Shown: piece after piece, positions 31,611 to 50,015 of the stretch
Layout: every line of letters starts with the position of its first letter
How positions within the stretch are numbered: the stretch's first letter is position 1
Source: Leptospira sanjuanensis
GTDB lineage: Bacteria > Spirochaetota > Leptospiria > Leptospirales > Leptospiraceae
Assembly: GCF_022267375.1 (NCBI RefSeq)
Contig: NZ_JAIZBH010000001.1
Coordinates: forward strand, 2,961,501-3,025,500
DNA length: 64,000 bases
Direction of reading: 5' to 3'
Program-made: the position numbers and the translations under genes
The notes under the pieces: generated by a model
Seen by the model: the letters and a program-made list of their open reading frames with translations, nothing else
Told to the model about the DNA's origin: nothing
Databases searched by the model: none

Positions 31611-32494
31611 ATTCATCCATCTTAGAACGCTCCGTCCTTTCGGAAAAAATCCGTTCCGCCGAGATGATCGTAATCAAGGTCGGTTCCGCGAGATTGTCCG
31701 GTCCTTCCTCGGAAGTGAACGACTTTCTCTTTCAATTGGTAAGCGACATCCGTCATCTCCGAGATCTCGGTAAAAAAGTGATCCTCGTTTCCTCCGGAGC
31801 GATCGCAAGGGGAAGACTTTTGTTAAGCGAACTCCCCTCTTCCATTTCCTCTGGAGATTCCCTTTCCGAAAAACAGGCGTTAGCCGCCATGGGCCAAAAC
31901 CGCCTCGTCAATCTATACGACAGTTTTTTTTCCAAGGTGAATCTGAGCATCGCGCAGATTCTTTTCGGAGTTTTGGATCTCGAATCTAAAGAAGGTTATA
32001 AAAATCTAAAGAACACCTTCACTCAGCTTTTGGAATGGGGAATTCTTCCCATCGTGAACGAAAACGATTCCGTTGCGACCGAAGAGGTGAAATTCGGAGA
32101 CAACGATATGCTCTCCGCTTTGGTAAGTCTGATCGTAGGCGCGGATCTTCTCGTCATTCTTACCGGCGTGGACGGATTTTTGAAAGAAGAGAAGGTCGTA
32201 TCCTTTTTGGGAAAAATCACCAAAGACGATTTGAATCTCGCCGGCGGTCCGAGCGGTCCCGGAACCGGCGGCATGTTTACCAAGCTCAAATCGGCGGGTT
32301 TATTATCCGAAGCCGGAATTCCGACCGCGATCTTAAACGGAAAGAAGATGCACGTGATCCGGGAGTTTTTGAACGAAAACGAAATCGGAACGTTAGTCGC
32401 TCCTTCCGGAAACCGGGTATTTTCGGAAGAGGACGTAAAGGAAATCATTCGTAAGAATAGAAACGCGAACGGAAACGGGGGAAATCATACATGA
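31607..32494 (+). CDS. proB: Glutamate 5-kinase
   Basis: First enzyme of proline synthesis: phosphorylates glutamate to gamma-glutamyl phosphate. 295 aa, the short form with an amino-acid-kinase domain and no C-terminal PUA domain. Visible blocks: [11 protein letters not shown] at the N terminus, [33 protein letters not shown] (about residues 147-169) and [18 protein letters not shown] overlaps with obgE upstream and proA downstream make an obgE-proB-proA operon. Confidence 0.95.
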   Translation: MNSSILERSVLSEKIRSAEMIVIKVGSARLSGPSSEVNDFLFQLVSDIRHLRDLGKKVILVSSGAIARGRLLLSELPSSISSGDSLSEKQALAAMGQNRLVNLYDSFFSKVNLSIAQILFGVLDLESKEGYKNLKNTFTQLLEWGILPIVNENDSVATEEVKFGDNDMLSALVSLIVGADLLVILTGVDGFLKEEKVVSFLGKITKDDLNLAGGPSGPGTGGMFTKLKSAGLLSEAGIPTAILNGKKMHVIREFLNENEIGTLVAPSGNRVFSEEDVKEIIRKNRNANGNGGNHT

Positions 32495-33741
32495 AAGAAA
32501 TCGAATACGTTGAAGACCTTTGTTTACGCGCGAAAAAAGCTTCCAGAAGTTTAAAGGCGCTTCCTTCTTCCAAAAAGAATAAGATTCTCGCGGATCTCGC
32601 TGATCTGTTGGAAAAAAGAAAATCCGAAATTCTCGCAGCAAACGAACGGGATCTCAAAGACGGTAAGGAAAAAAATCTTTCCGCGGCCTTGATGGACCGT
32701 CTTTTGTTAAACGACAAGAGAATCGCAGCGATGGCTTCCGCGGTTCGAGAAATCGTAAGCCTCCCCGATCCTGTGGGAGAAGTTACGCGCGGTTTGACTC
32801 TTCCCAACGGCCTAGAACTCGTTACGAGACGGGTTCCGCTCGGGGTCGTAATGGTGATCTACGAATCGCGTCCGAACGTCACAATCGACGTGGGTGCGCT
32901 TTCCTTTAAATCGGGCAACGCGTGCATTCTTAGAGGAGGAAGCGAAGCGTTTCACTCGAACGCGATCCTCGTAAAACTATTTCATGAAATTCTAAATAAA
33001 GAAGGAATCGACACAGGAGCGGTGACTTTCGTGGACAAAACGGATCGATCGTTTATGCTTCCCTTCTTTCAACAAACCGCGTCGATCGATATCGTAGTTC
33101 CGAGAGGCGGAGAAGGTTTGATCCGCTTCGTCAGCGAAAATTCCAAAATTCCCGTCGTCAAACACGACAAAGGCGTTTGTAATCTTTACATCGATCAGGA
33201 CGCGGACCCCGGGAAAGTGATTCCGATCGTAATCAACTCGAAGGTGCAAAGACCCGGAGTTTGTAACGCTACGGAGAATCTGATTCTTCATAACGGATAT
33301 CCCTTCCGCAAAGAACTCTTAGAAGCTCTTGCAAAAGAAGGTGTGGAACTTCTTCTCGATCCACCCGCTCTATCTTTGTTTCCGAAAGGAAAACCCGTAA
33401 GCGAAGCGGACTACATGGAAGAATTCTTAGATCTGAGACTTTCCGTAAAAACGGTTTCTTCTTTGGAAGAAGCGCTGGCCTTTATCGAAAAAACTTCCTC
33501 GGGTCATACCGAAGCGATCGTTACGGAAGACCTAACCGCCGCAAAAACGTTTACGAGTTCGTTGGATTCCGCCGCGCTTTTCGTGAATTGTTCCACTCGG
33601 TTTCACGATGGAGGAGAATTCGGCCTCGGAGCGGAGGTCGGAATTTCCACCGGAAAACTTCATGTTCGAGGACCGATGGGGTTGGTGCATCTCACCACCA
33701 CGACCACATACGTCAACGGAAGCGGACAAATCCGAGGTTAA
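32491..33741 (+). CDS. proA: Gamma-glutamyl phosphate reductase
   Basis: Second step of proline synthesis: NADPH reduction of gamma-glutamyl phosphate to glutamate semialdehyde. 416 aa, the usual length. The aldehyde-dehydrogenase-like catalytic Cys is in [12 protein letters not shown] (about residue 256), and the C-terminal [22 protein letters not shown] is typical. Coupled to proB. nadD starts three bases after the stop. Confidence 0.96.
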   Translation: MKEIEYVEDLCLRAKKASRSLKALPSSKKNKILADLADLLEKRKSEILAANERDLKDGKEKNLSAALMDRLLLNDKRIAAMASAVREIVSLPDPVGEVTRGLTLPNGLELVTRRVPLGVVMVIYESRPNVTIDVGALSFKSGNACILRGGSEAFHSNAILVKLFHEILNKEGIDTGAVTFVDKTDRSFMLPFFQQTASIDIVVPRGGEGLIRFVSENSKIPVVKHDKGVCNLYIDQDADPGKVIPIVINSKVQRPGVCNATENLILHNGYPFRKELLEALAKEGVELLLDPPALSLFPKGKPVSEADYMEEFLDLRLSVKTVSSLEEALAFIEKTSSGHTEAIVTEDLTAAKTFTSSLDSAALFVNCSTRFHDGGEFGLGAEVGISTGKLHVRGPMGLVHLTTTTTYVNGSGQIRG

Positions 33742-33744
33742 TCC

Positions 33745-34368
33745 TTGTCCGGTGAATCCAAAATTCTCACCGGAATCTTCGGAGGAAGTTTCGATCCTCC
33801 CCACATAGGACATTCAGGAATCCTAAAGTCTTTTTTTAGGGTAGTTCCCGAATGTAGGGAGGTCTTTCTGATTCCTAATCGGCAAAATCCCCTTAAAAAC
33901 GAGAAGACGGCTTCCCCCGAAAGAACATTAGAAATGTTGCATATTTTCGCCTCCGAATTCGGCGAAACGATCCGCATCCTGGACTTAGAACTCAAACGAA
34001 CCGGTCCGAGCTTTACGATTCAAACGATCTTGGAACTGAAGTCTTCTTATCCGGATCGGGAGTTCGTGCTTTTGATCGGAGAGGATAATTATTCGAACTT
34101 TGATCAGTGGAAGGATTGGAAGGAAATTTTGCGCCTCGTTCGCGAGGTTTACGTATTTCGTCGTTTTTCGGAAACGATTCCGATCAACGACCGTCTTTTA
34201 GAACAAGGTAGTTTTCGTTTTTTGAACAACCCTTTGATTCCGGTAAGTTCCACGGATTTGAGAATTTCTTTTGCTAAGTCCGGTTCCGCTTCGGCCGCAT
34301 TGAATCGCGAACGGATTTCCGAAAAGATTTTAGCTTATATCGAGAAAAACGGCTTATATCGTACGTAG
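33745..34368 (+). CDS. nadD: Nicotinate-nucleotide adenylyltransferase
   Basis: A 207-aa nucleotidyltransferase of NAD synthesis: nicotinate mononucleotide + ATP to deamido-[21 protein letters not shown] (about residues 10-27) holds the (H/T)xGH nucleotide site, and [10 protein letters not shown] near the C terminus is the second signature. TTG start at 33745, with GAGG seven bases upstream inside the end of proA. The usual partners yqeK and rsfS do not follow; a 169-bp gap with a small hairpin (34373..34397, GGTATAA/TTATACC) precedes murF. Confidence 0.93.
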   Translation: MSGESKILTGIFGGSFDPPHIGHSGILKSFFRVVPECREVFLIPNRQNPLKNEKTASPERTLEMLHIFASEFGETIRILDLELKRTGPSFTIQTILELKSSYPDREFVLLIGEDNYSNFDQWKDWKEILRLVREVYVFRRFSETIPINDRLLEQGSFRFLNNPLIPVSSTDLRISFAKSGSASAALNRERISEKILAYIEKNGLYRT

Positions 34369-34537
34369 CGTTGGTATAAAAACATCTGCATTATACCGAA
34401 CGATAAAGATGGGTCCGACGGCGCTTCTACGACATACAAAGATTTTCTCCCCATTTATACGCAGGTCGTATAAACGCGACTCCACCCTACCTCAATTTTA
34501 GAATTTCCAAAAGATTCTCTCCCTACAATTTGGATTC

Positions 34538-35938
34538 ATGAAGGCAGCCTTCTCCTACGACCCCGAAACGATCCGCAAAGCCTTGGGATTACGATCCGGG
34601 ACTTGGTTTCAAAAAGAATCACAGATTGTTACGATTACGACTTCCTCTGCGGAAGCGGAACCCGGTTCCCTCTTTGTCCCGCTTCGGGGAAATCGGGACG
34701 GCCACGAATTTATACGCGACGCGGTCGCAAACGGGGCGTCCTATTTTTTAGTGGAGGAAGATCATCCGATCCGAAACGGGTTTACGGAAGAAGAGGCAGC
34801 CAAGTCCATTCCCGTAAAGGACACGTTGATCGCTCTCGGAAGATTGGCGGAATTTCACAGACTGAGATACAATCCGATCGTAATTGCCGTAACCGGCTCA
34901 AGCGGGAAAACGACCACGAAAGAATTATTAGGGAATTGTCTCAAACCGATCGGCGAACAAGCATTAGTCGTCACGGAAAAAAATTATAACAACGAAATCG
35001 GTCTTCCGTTCACCCTATTCCGGATCACGGATCGAACTCGAATCGTAGTCTGCGAACTCGGTATGAACCACAAAGGGGAAATTTCCAGATTAACCCGGAT
35101 CGCAAAGCCGGATCACGCCGTTATCACTACGATCGGAACCGCGCATATAGAATTCTTAGGCAGCCAAAAAGGAATCGCAAAGGCCAAAGCGGAAGTTGCG
35201 GAAGGTCTTACAAAGGGCGGCAAACTCTTTTACCCAAGCTCGGGAGAATATTCTAAAGTTCTAAAGCGAAAGCTCCGCAAACACGGCGGGAAACTCGTCC
35301 TTGCGGAACCGGGGAAGACGTTTTCCGTCCTCCAAAAACGGCCGTCCGGATTCTTATTAAATTACAAAGACAAAGAGATAGAATGGAATCTACCCGGAGA
35401 AAAACTTTTGGGGAACGTGGCGGTCGCGGTTTCCTGTTTGGAAGCGATCGGAACCCCGATCGAATGGATTCAAGACGGAATCTCCTCGTTTCGTTCCGCA
35501 AATAAGCGACTCGATTTTCAAAGCGGCAAATACAACGTAATCAACGATACGTATAACGCGAACTACGAATCCATGCTTTCTTCCTTGGAAGTAGCGGATC
35601 AACTCGCAGACAAAAAGGAATTCTTCGTCGTATTAGGCGATATGAAAGAACTCGGAAAACATTCCTCCGAATTCCATAAAAAACTCGGCAAATTCTGCGC
35701 GGGCTTTCCGAATCTCAAAGGCCTATTTACGTTTGGAAACGATGCTCGTCTGATACGGGACGAATTTGTTAAACGAACTTCGTCGCCGCGGTTTGCGGAA
35801 CATTTCCCGGAAACGGAAGAAGGTTTGAAGGAACTCGTTCGAACCTTTACGGACTCGGTCCCGGAGGGTTCCGTGGTTTTAGCGAAAGCGTCCCGAGGAA
35901 TTCGACTCGAACGCTTCGTAGAAGCTCTTCCGGTTTAG
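34538..35938 (+). CDS. murF: UDP-MurNAc-tripeptide--D-Ala-D-Ala ligase
   Basis: Adds D-Ala-D-Ala to the UDP-MurNAc peptide, the last cytoplasmic step of peptidoglycan precursor synthesis. 466 aa. The ATP loop GSSGKTTTKELLG is at about residues 120-132. EKNYNNEIGLPFTL and ELGMNHKGEISRL (Mur ligase central domain) and NDTYNANYESMLSSL (about residues 337-351, C-terminal domain) are all MurF-specific. Followed by purE after 51 bases. Confidence 0.95.
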   Translation: MKAAFSYDPETIRKALGLRSGTWFQKESQIVTITTSSAEAEPGSLFVPLRGNRDGHEFIRDAVANGASYFLVEEDHPIRNGFTEEEAAKSIPVKDTLIALGRLAEFHRLRYNPIVIAVTGSSGKTTTKELLGNCLKPIGEQALVVTEKNYNNEIGLPFTLFRITDRTRIVVCELGMNHKGEISRLTRIAKPDHAVITTIGTAHIEFLGSQKGIAKAKAEVAEGLTKGGKLFYPSSGEYSKVLKRKLRKHGGKLVLAEPGKTFSVLQKRPSGFLLNYKDKEIEWNLPGEKLLGNVAVAVSCLEAIGTPIEWIQDGISSFRSANKRLDFQSGKYNVINDTYNANYESMLSSLEVADQLADKKEFFVVLGDMKELGKHSSEFHKKLGKFCAGFPNLKGLFTFGNDARLIRDEFVKRTSSPRFAEHFPETEEGLKELVRTFTDSVPEGSVVLAKASRGIRLERFVEALPV

Positions 35939-35989
35939 TTCTTGCAAACCTCTTTACGCACAGAAACAGTTTCAGAAGGAGAATCCAAC

Positions 35990-36474
<485 letters not shown>

Positions 36475-36478
<4 letters not shown>

Positions 36479-37605
36479 GCGGAGAAAACGTTCTTCTCCC
36501 CGGCGCCAAACTCGGGGTCATGGGCGCGGGACAACTCGCGAGAATGTTCTGCTTGGAAGTGATTCCGTTCGGATACGAAGTTTCCGTTTATTCTCCCGAA
36601 AAGAATTCTCCCGCTGCGGGTGCGGGTGCCAACGAATTCGTAGCAGCATACGAAGACGTGACCGCGCTGACCGATTTCCTAAACAAGATCGACGCTCTTA
36701 CATTCGAATTCGAGAATATTCCGGAAATTGCACTTTCCACTGTCGAAAACTTTTCCAAACAGACGGGACTTAAAGTTCATCCTTCTCCGAACTGCGTCCG
36801 AATCGCGCAAAACCGATGGAAAGAAAAAACTTCCTTCCAAAAGGCCGGAATTCCTACCGTAAACTTTTTTCCGGTGTTTACGGAAGAGGATAAACGTTCG
36901 GTTCCGCCCAAAGTCAAATTCCCCTGCATCTTAAAAACGAACACGATGGGTTACGATGGAAAGGGCCAGGTGAAATGCAAAACTCGGGAAGAATTGATTT
37001 CCGCGCTCGCCGATCTCAAAGAATTCAATCATATCGTGGAGGAATTTTTTCCGTTTACGGACGAAGCTTCCGTAATCTTAGCGAGATTCGAAGACGGTAC
37101 GATTTCCCATTTTCGACCGTCTCGAAACGTTCATAAAAATCACATTCTCGATCTTACCTTTCATCCCGGAGAATTTCCGAAAAGCGTGGAGGACAATCTT
37201 GTCGCTTATGCAAAAAAACTCGCGGAAACGATCGATTATGTCGGAGTCTTCGGAATCGAGTTCTTTATCAAGGGAGAGGAAATTCTTTGCAACGAATTCG
37301 CTCCCCGACCGCATAATTCCGGACATTTCAGCCAGGACAGCGGAACACTTTCCCAATTTGCTCTTCAGATGAGAACACTTTGTAATCTTCCCGCGCCGAC
37401 GCACATCCCCGTCAAAGCGGTCACTATGAAAAACATTCTCGGCGAAGATTACAAACCCGGCTCCGTTCTCTGGAATCGAGCATTAGAAAATCCTCATTAT
37501 CACCTCCACCTTTACGGAAAAACGGAAGTCCGCGACGGAAGAAAGATGGGCCACTGGAATTATTCGGGACCGAATCCGGAATCCGCTTTTGCAGACTGGG
37601 ATTGA
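36475..37605 (+). CDS. purK: N5-carboxyaminoimidazole ribonucleotide synthase
   Basis: ATP-grasp enzyme that carboxylates AIR with bicarbonate to N5-CAIR for PurE. 376 aa. [14 protein letters not shown] at the N terminus, the ATP-grasp segment [14 protein letters not shown] (about residues 162-175), and [18 protein letters not shown] near residue 275 are family hallmarks. The GTG start overlaps the purE stop (GTGA), giving tight coupling. Confidence 0.95.
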
Positions 37606-37960
37606 AATATACGATTCTCTGAATGAATTTTGAAGGCAGGCATCGGCCCGCTTTTTCGATTTCAGATTTGTCCCCGATCACTCGACCAACATAACCTAAC
37701 GCGGCTTCTTCGCATACGATAAACAATTTTTAACTGCACGTCCGATTTCTTCTTGGCTAAACTATTGAATTTCTTCTCGGATGGTCCTTAGAGCGGAAGA
37801 AAGACATGAACCCCGAAATCAAAGAGGAATATCACTCGAACGCGTCGATTGTTAAACGCATTCCGATTTTCTTATGAAGAATATTTTAGAAAACCGTTCG
37901 GCCGTTAAACGAACTTACGTCCCCGCTGTCGTGCGACGGCAGGGATTCGCTTAACAAAAT
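37606..37960. other. Intergenic gap with palindromic element and gene remnant
   Basis: A 355-bp gap between convergent purK and the UDP-glucose dehydrogenase. It holds three copies of the GTTAARCG word (37851, 37904, 37948), a 52-bp inverted repeat next to the dehydrogenase stop, and a short 23-codon stretch from ATG 37806 (begins MNPEIKEEYHSN). The latter looks like the start of a decayed YwqK/MORN-like gene, but it is too short to support. Confidence 0.45.
37904..37955 (-). repeat. 52-bp inverted repeat, probable terminator of the dehydrogenase gene
   Basis: The outer arms are GTTAAACGAA (37904..37913) and TTCGCTTAAC (37946..37955). The inner stem CCCCGCTGTCG (37921..37931) pairs with CGACGGCAGGG (37934..37944) around a TG loop, with one mismatch and one wobble pair. 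It begins just beyond the stop of the minus-strand gene, so it could terminate that transcript. Its outer arms are two copies of the dispersed GTTAARCGAA word in opposite orientation. Confidence 0.6.
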
Positions 37961-39271
<1,311 letters not shown>

Positions 39272-39319
39272 ATTGAGAACCAGGATTCCGGGCTTTCCGG
39301 GGTGAGAAAGAAAAATAAA

Positions 39320-41277
<1,958 letters not shown>

Positions 41278-41281
41278 TGCG

Positions 41282-42189
<908 letters not shown>

Positions 42190-42259
42190 AGTCTTCTCTC
42201 CATTCTTAATAAATTAGACGACATAAACAGATAAAACCACAGGATAATCCACTAAACGG

Positions 42260-42304
<45 letters not shown>

Positions 42305-42483
42305 ACTCTTTTTTTTCGAAAATCCTCGATTTTCGATCCAGAAGTCTTTTTGAGTCCCAAAACCCCGTGTTTTCCTCGGTTTCTGAATCCTATCTTAACG
42401 TTTCCCCCGGACAAAAACGTTTCGTTTGAATTTTTTTTCGAAAGCAATTTCGATTTTTTTTCAAAGCGAACGCTTGAGCTTCG

Positions 42484-43560
42484 TTGACGCGAACCGCTTC
42501 GAACGTGCGGAAAAAAGAATTCTCCCGTTCCAAAGTTTCCAAACCGACAACGATTTTGTTTTGGGTTTGCCTCCTTTGCGTTTTCACAAGCGGTTTGTGT
42601 GCGGAAGACGACGAACACAAACGGTTTCGTTCGGATATCGATCCGGCCTTCTTTCTTTCTCCGAAGAATTCTTCCCTTGCTTTGGGAATTTTGACCGAAG
42701 CAAAAAAGAAATTTCCTCCCTCGTTCGGAGCTTCCGGAGAATTCTTTGTCGCAAAACGAAACGAACATCTTTGGAAGACTTCGTTCGTTTATGTGAATCA
42801 TAGAACCGCAACGGAAATCTCTCCGCTCGTTCATCAAACCTACGCGGGCTTCGGTTATTCTTTCGTTTCGAGGGAGAATTCTTTTTCTTCTTCTTTGTTT
42901 GCCGGTTGGGAACGCGGACAAAAGGACCTTTGTGTGATCGGATTTCGATTGGAGATTCCGACTCGACAGTCGATCCATCTTTTCGGAAAGACCGGAGAAG
43001 AATTTCGAAACGTTTCTCTTTTACTGCATTCTCCATTGAACCGGGAACTTCGGTTGTTTGCGGGAATTTCAAGAACTTGGACGGAGGCTCATACCGAAGA
43101 TCGTTTTACGCTCGGAATCGGATTTGCCTGGGGGAATGCCGCCGTTTCGTTTTTTGGAAATCAAAGCGCGATCGATCAAGACGTTTCGTTTTCCGCGCGT
43201 GCGGACGTCGGAGATCTTTTCGAAAAAGAATCCGATTCCCGAGCGACTCGGATTTCCTCCGCGAATCGCGTCGATCGCGAACCGGCGGTCGAGTATGATC
43301 GCTCTTACGGAAAAAACAAGGAAATTTCCGAGACGCCCGATTTTGTCCGAAGATCGTCGATTCATCGTTATACGAATGTCTCTTTAACACTGCAGGAACT
43401 TTTGTCGGCGGGATTTGCGCTGGCGGCCGCGCTGCGAATCTCCAAAGAAAGCGCGCGTTCTCGAAACGAATTCGCGGAGTTCTTCCGTTCCCTTTCGGAA
43501 AAAGAACAAACGAAGATTTACGTCCTTTTAAACAAGAAGATTCGCGGAGAAAAACCGTGA
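42484..43560 (+). CDS. Predicted exported protein, unknown
   Basis: A 358-aa protein with a basic N terminus followed by a signal peptide (TILFWVCLLCVFTSGLCA, about residues 22-40). The body is rich in alternating aromatic and polar residues with motifs like FAGWERGQKDLCVIGFRLEI and RFTLGIGFAWGNAAVSFFG, typical of outer-membrane beta strands. The C-terminal 70 residues are instead helical and charged (LTLQELLSAGFALAAALRISKES...). No family recognised. TTG start with no clear ribosome-binding site, so the start is uncertain. The next gene starts seven bases after the stop. Confidence 0.6.
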   Translation: MTRTASNVRKKEFSRSKVSKPTTILFWVCLLCVFTSGLCAEDDEHKRFRSDIDPAFFLSPKNSSLALGILTEAKKKFPPSFGASGEFFVAKRNEHLWKTSFVYVNHRTATEISPLVHQTYAGFGYSFVSRENSFSSSLFAGWERGQKDLCVIGFRLEIPTRQSIHLFGKTGEEFRNVSLLLHSPLNRELRLFAGISRTWTEAHTEDRFTLGIGFAWGNAAVSFFGNQSAIDQDVSFSARADVGDLFEKESDSRATRISSANRVDREPAVEYDRSYGKNKEISETPDFVRRSSIHRYTNVSLTLQELLSAGFALAAALRISKESARSRNEFAEFFRSLSEKEQTKIYVLLNKKIRGEKP

Positions 43561-43567
43561 AGTTCGA

Positions 43568-45213
43568 ATGCGCAAATCGAGACAAACGTTCACGGAGAAA
43601 AGTCCGAAAGGAAAATCCGTGAGCTCGAAAGAGAATTCGTTTTTTAGAATATTCCGATTTTTTACGATTCTTTCGTATTCGAAATTTTACGCGTTACGGT
43701 TTTCATTCCTATCCGCATTTTACTTTCTAACCTCAGTCGCATTTCTTTGCGTGCGGTTTCCGCTCGCCGCGGTTGAATCGCGGATAGGAGCGACCCTGGA
43801 AACCTACGAATCGAGATATACACATACGGCAAAAGAGAATTGGTTTTTGAAAACTTCGAATTGCCCGATGGCAGCTCCGCAGCCTGCCCCGGTCGACTCA
43901 GTCAATTTCGCGACCTTCGAAGATGGAGTTTCGAAGACAACAGCTCGGAAAAATTCTGTCGAACATCCCCGATCCGTTTCCGGAATTAAGAACTTGATTC
44001 AGAAAGAGCCGGCTCGGTTTTGTTGGACCGGCTTTTTCGAAACTCGAAACGGAACCCCGCTTTTCTCCGCCAAAGTAGATCACAAATACGTTCGTGCGAG
44101 TTTCGGACATCGGTTTCGACCTCTGGAGAATTTTTATTTCCTGAGGGACAACGATTTTTACACCGCGCTTCCGGAGATCGATCAAGCCGTGCATCGTTCT
44201 GGATTTTTCGGGCTGATCTGGAAGGACTGGTCGTTCGGAGCGTATTATTCCGAACAAGAAGCGAAACGCGGAGCCGGGTATTATCTTCTTTCTCCAAAGA
44301 AGTTATTCGAAGCCGCGTATTCTCCCGAGATTTCTAAACATTACGTTTCTCTCAATTTCCAATCGAAGAATTGGAATCTTCCCGGTCCGAAGATCGTTTC
44401 CAGAATTCAAACCGTCGGTGAGAAAAAGGAAATCGGCGGGACGTTTTATACTTCGATGTTTTCGGAACGTTTGGATTCCGAATTTCGTCTGACCGGGTAT
44501 CGCGGAAAAAGCGAGGATCTTTTCGCGCTCGACCCGGATCGGAACGAACTGAAAGGTAAGGCGGAACTCGCACGTTTTGCGATCGTTTCGCACTCCGCGT
44601 TCTCGATGGAATGGATTCGAGCGTGGAACCGTTCTTTTCCGGCTGCAAACTACGCGACTTCCGAAACTCCGTTCGAGGCGATTTCAAAATCGAATCCCTT
44701 TTTCGTAAACGAAACGACACGATCCTCTGTATTCGAAAATTCTAATATTCCTTCCGCCTCGTCTTCAAAACGTTGGGAAATCATCGGAGGCAAGGCTCCG
44801 ATGATTTACGATCCTTTCTACGGAGGAATTCTTCTTTCCTTGAGAAGTTATACGAACGAAACGATCGGCCGCGGACTTTATTACGGTTTATACCGAAATC
44901 GTTTTACGATCGAAGCGGGACAAGAATGGAGAATCAACGGAGACACGATCACGGAAGGGAAATGGTCCTTTCGAATCGCGGAAACTTGGAACTTAGAAGG
45001 CGCGTTTCTGTTTCAAAAAGAAGGAAACCGAACCGATTCGGTATTCGAGGCGAGAACCGCACGGGACGAAACGAGTCTGATCTTTACGGATCGTTCTTCT
45101 TCGTTTCGTCTGCGGCTTTTATCGCCGACCATCGCTTTTACGGTGAGCCATTCCCGAAAGAAGGAAAGTAAAGGCGACGGAATTTGGATCAACTTGCAGG
45201 TGCAGTTTCCGTT

Positions 45214-45217
<4 letters not shown>
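43568..45217 (+). CDS. Predicted outer-membrane beta-barrel protein, unknown
   Basis: A 549-aa protein that ends in Phe (INLQVQFPF), the usual C-terminal signature for outer-membrane beta barrels. It shows repeated amphipathic strands, for example LYYGLYRNRFTIEAGQEWRI and WNLEGAFLFQKEG. The N terminus has an unusually long pre-sequence, with the hydrophobic segment at about residues 46-66 (FLSAFYFLTSVAFLCVRFPLAA), so a later start is possible. Near the cell-surface end of the preceding exported protein gene and probably cotranscribed with it. Its stop overlaps the convergent pssA stop by four bases. Confidence 0.65.
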
Positions 45218-48374
<3,157 letters not shown>

Positions 48375-48385
<11 letters not shown>

Positions 48386-48665
48386 ATTGTTTGATCAATG
48401 CCTCGTGCAGCGCGGGACTTTTTTCTTTCAGTCGATCCAATACACGATCGGGGTCCAGTCGATAGACGGAACAGGCTTCGAGAAAAAATGTGAGATCGTT
48501 GGGTGCGGCTTTCCCGGAAGAAGCCTTGAGGTTCGCGTTGATTCTCGCGATGCTGACCCGTTCCAGAACCCTTTTCAGATCGCCGTCGGTGATATCTTTT
48601 TTAGGAGGACTGCACTGGAGAACGAAAAGGAGGAGAATACAGAGGAAGAAATTTCGTTGAAACAC
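48375..48665 (-). CDS. Small predicted lipoprotein between lexA and ctpA
   Basis: A 96-aa protein with signal NFFLCILLLFVLQC and lipobox VLQC (Cys18). The mature domain is charged and helical (DGDLKRVLERVSIARINANLKASSG). Not recognised. It starts 38 bases after the lexA stop and overlaps the ctpA start, so lexA, this gene, ctpA, tsaD and pssA may share a transcript. Confidence 0.65.
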
Positions 48666-48703
48666 TCTGTCCGAAGTTTCAGTCGAGTTTCTCCCTCTGT
48701 CAA

Positions 48704-49314
48704 TCAGTAAATTCGATACAATCCGATCAGCTTACCCATCACCGTTGCTTTCTTGGTTTTGATCGGTTTGTATTTCGGATTTCTCGCTTCGAGTCGAATC
48801 TGATCCTGCTCTTTATAATATACTTTCAACGTGGCCTCGTCCTCAATGAGCGCGACTACGATTTCACCGTTGCGTGCAATATCCCGTTTTTCGATGATCG
48901 CGATATCGCCGTCGTTGATTCCCGCTTCCACCATCGAATCTCCCTGAACCCGAAGCGCATACATGGGAACGTTACCTTTTGCCATCTCGTCGGGAACGGG
49001 AATATAGGATTCGATGTTTTCTTCCGCGAAGATCGGAAGACCGGCCGCAACTCGACCGATTACGGGAATACTCGTCGCTTGTACGGGAAGAGATTCCATC
49101 GGGCTTTGACGGATGAGTTCTATCGCACGGGATTGGTTCTTGGCGGTCTTGAGATATCCCTTTTTTTCGATTGCCTTGAGGTGATCGTAAGCGCCTTTTG
49201 CGGTGATTCCGAACTCGTCTCCGATTTCCCGGATCGTTGGAGGAAAACCGCGTTCCTTAATGATTGCAGTAATGAATGTGAGGACAGCCTGTTGCTTGTC
49301 TGTCAGGTCTTTCA

Positions 49315-49315
<1 letters not shown>
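48704..49315 (-). CDS. lexA: LexA repressor
   Basis: A 203-aa SOS repressor. The N-terminal winged helix is LTDKQQAVLTFITAIIKERGFPPTIREIGDEFGITAKGAYDHLKAI. The Ala-Gly cleavage site is in GRVAAGLPIF, with catalytic Ser in VQGDSMVEAGI and Lys in EATLKVYY. I start it at ATG 49315 (MKDLTDKQQ), the family start; an in-frame TTG at 49324 has no support. The promoter -10 (TAAGTT, 49323..49328) ends only seven bases before the ATG, so the message is probably leaderless. An inverted repeat covers the -10. Confidence 0.95.
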
Positions 49316-49367
<52 letters not shown>

Positions 49368-49616
49368 CTTGTCGGGGGATTGTGATCGGCGGGTTTAGTT
49401 CCTCCGGGGAACCCATCCGCATCCCAATTGATTTCAGCATTTAGTTTCTCATAGTGATTTATGAGTTCAGTAATCGAGTCGCGAAAATATCTAACTTTCG
49501 CATGAATGATCGTCGCTTTTTATATCGACGAGGCTCGTAGTTGAGTTCGGGTTCTAAGTCAGTCAAAAGTTTCAAGGACCATTTCGATTCGGAGTAGTAC
49601 AAGCGCATTCACTAAA

Positions 49617-50000
49617 TCAAGAAAACTGCTGCCATAGATTCGGCTTTTCCTTTTCTTTCCAATCGATCTTTCCCAAAATCTCGTCGACCGTAAAGGATAT
49701 CTCTTTAATCTTTCCAACCGATTTTAACTTTAATAAAGCATAATACATTTTTTCTAAATGTTTCCGAATATATTCGATATGCGGTTCGTTCGTATTGGAG
49801 ACGCCCATATATTCCCTACCGAATTCCGAAAAAAATCTGGGCTTATTGTCTTGAAGAGGCTGGATATTTTCATTCCAACAAAGGAGGACTCTTTTTCCTC
49901 CCGTGGAAATTTTAGTTTCAATAAAAGTAAATTCCTCAGGAAGATAATTCTGCAAAAAATCAAGTGCATTGCAATATTTGATCTTTTTTACAGAAGACAT
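49617..50000 (-). CDS. AT-rich hypothetical protein, downstream member of a two-gene islet
   Basis: A 127-aa soluble protein, not recognised. It has short predicted strands at the start (EEFTFIETKISTGGKRVLLCWNEN) and a helical, charged second half (EYIRKHLEKMYYALLKLKSVGKIKEISFTVDEILGKIDWKEKEKP). Its codons and base composition are distinctly AT-richer than the neighbours. It starts 15 bases after the HicB-like gene's stop, so the two are cotranscribed. Upstream of lexA a 285-bp gap with no gene separates the two. Confidence 0.55.
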   Translation of the reverse strand: MSSVKKIKYCNALDFLQNYLPEEFTFIETKISTGGKRVLLCWNENIQPLQDNKPRFFSEFGREYMGVSNTNEPHIEYIRKHLEKMYYALLKLKSVGKIKEISFTVDEILGKIDWKEKEKPNLWQQFS

Positions 50001-50015
50001 AATAAATAGCTAATA

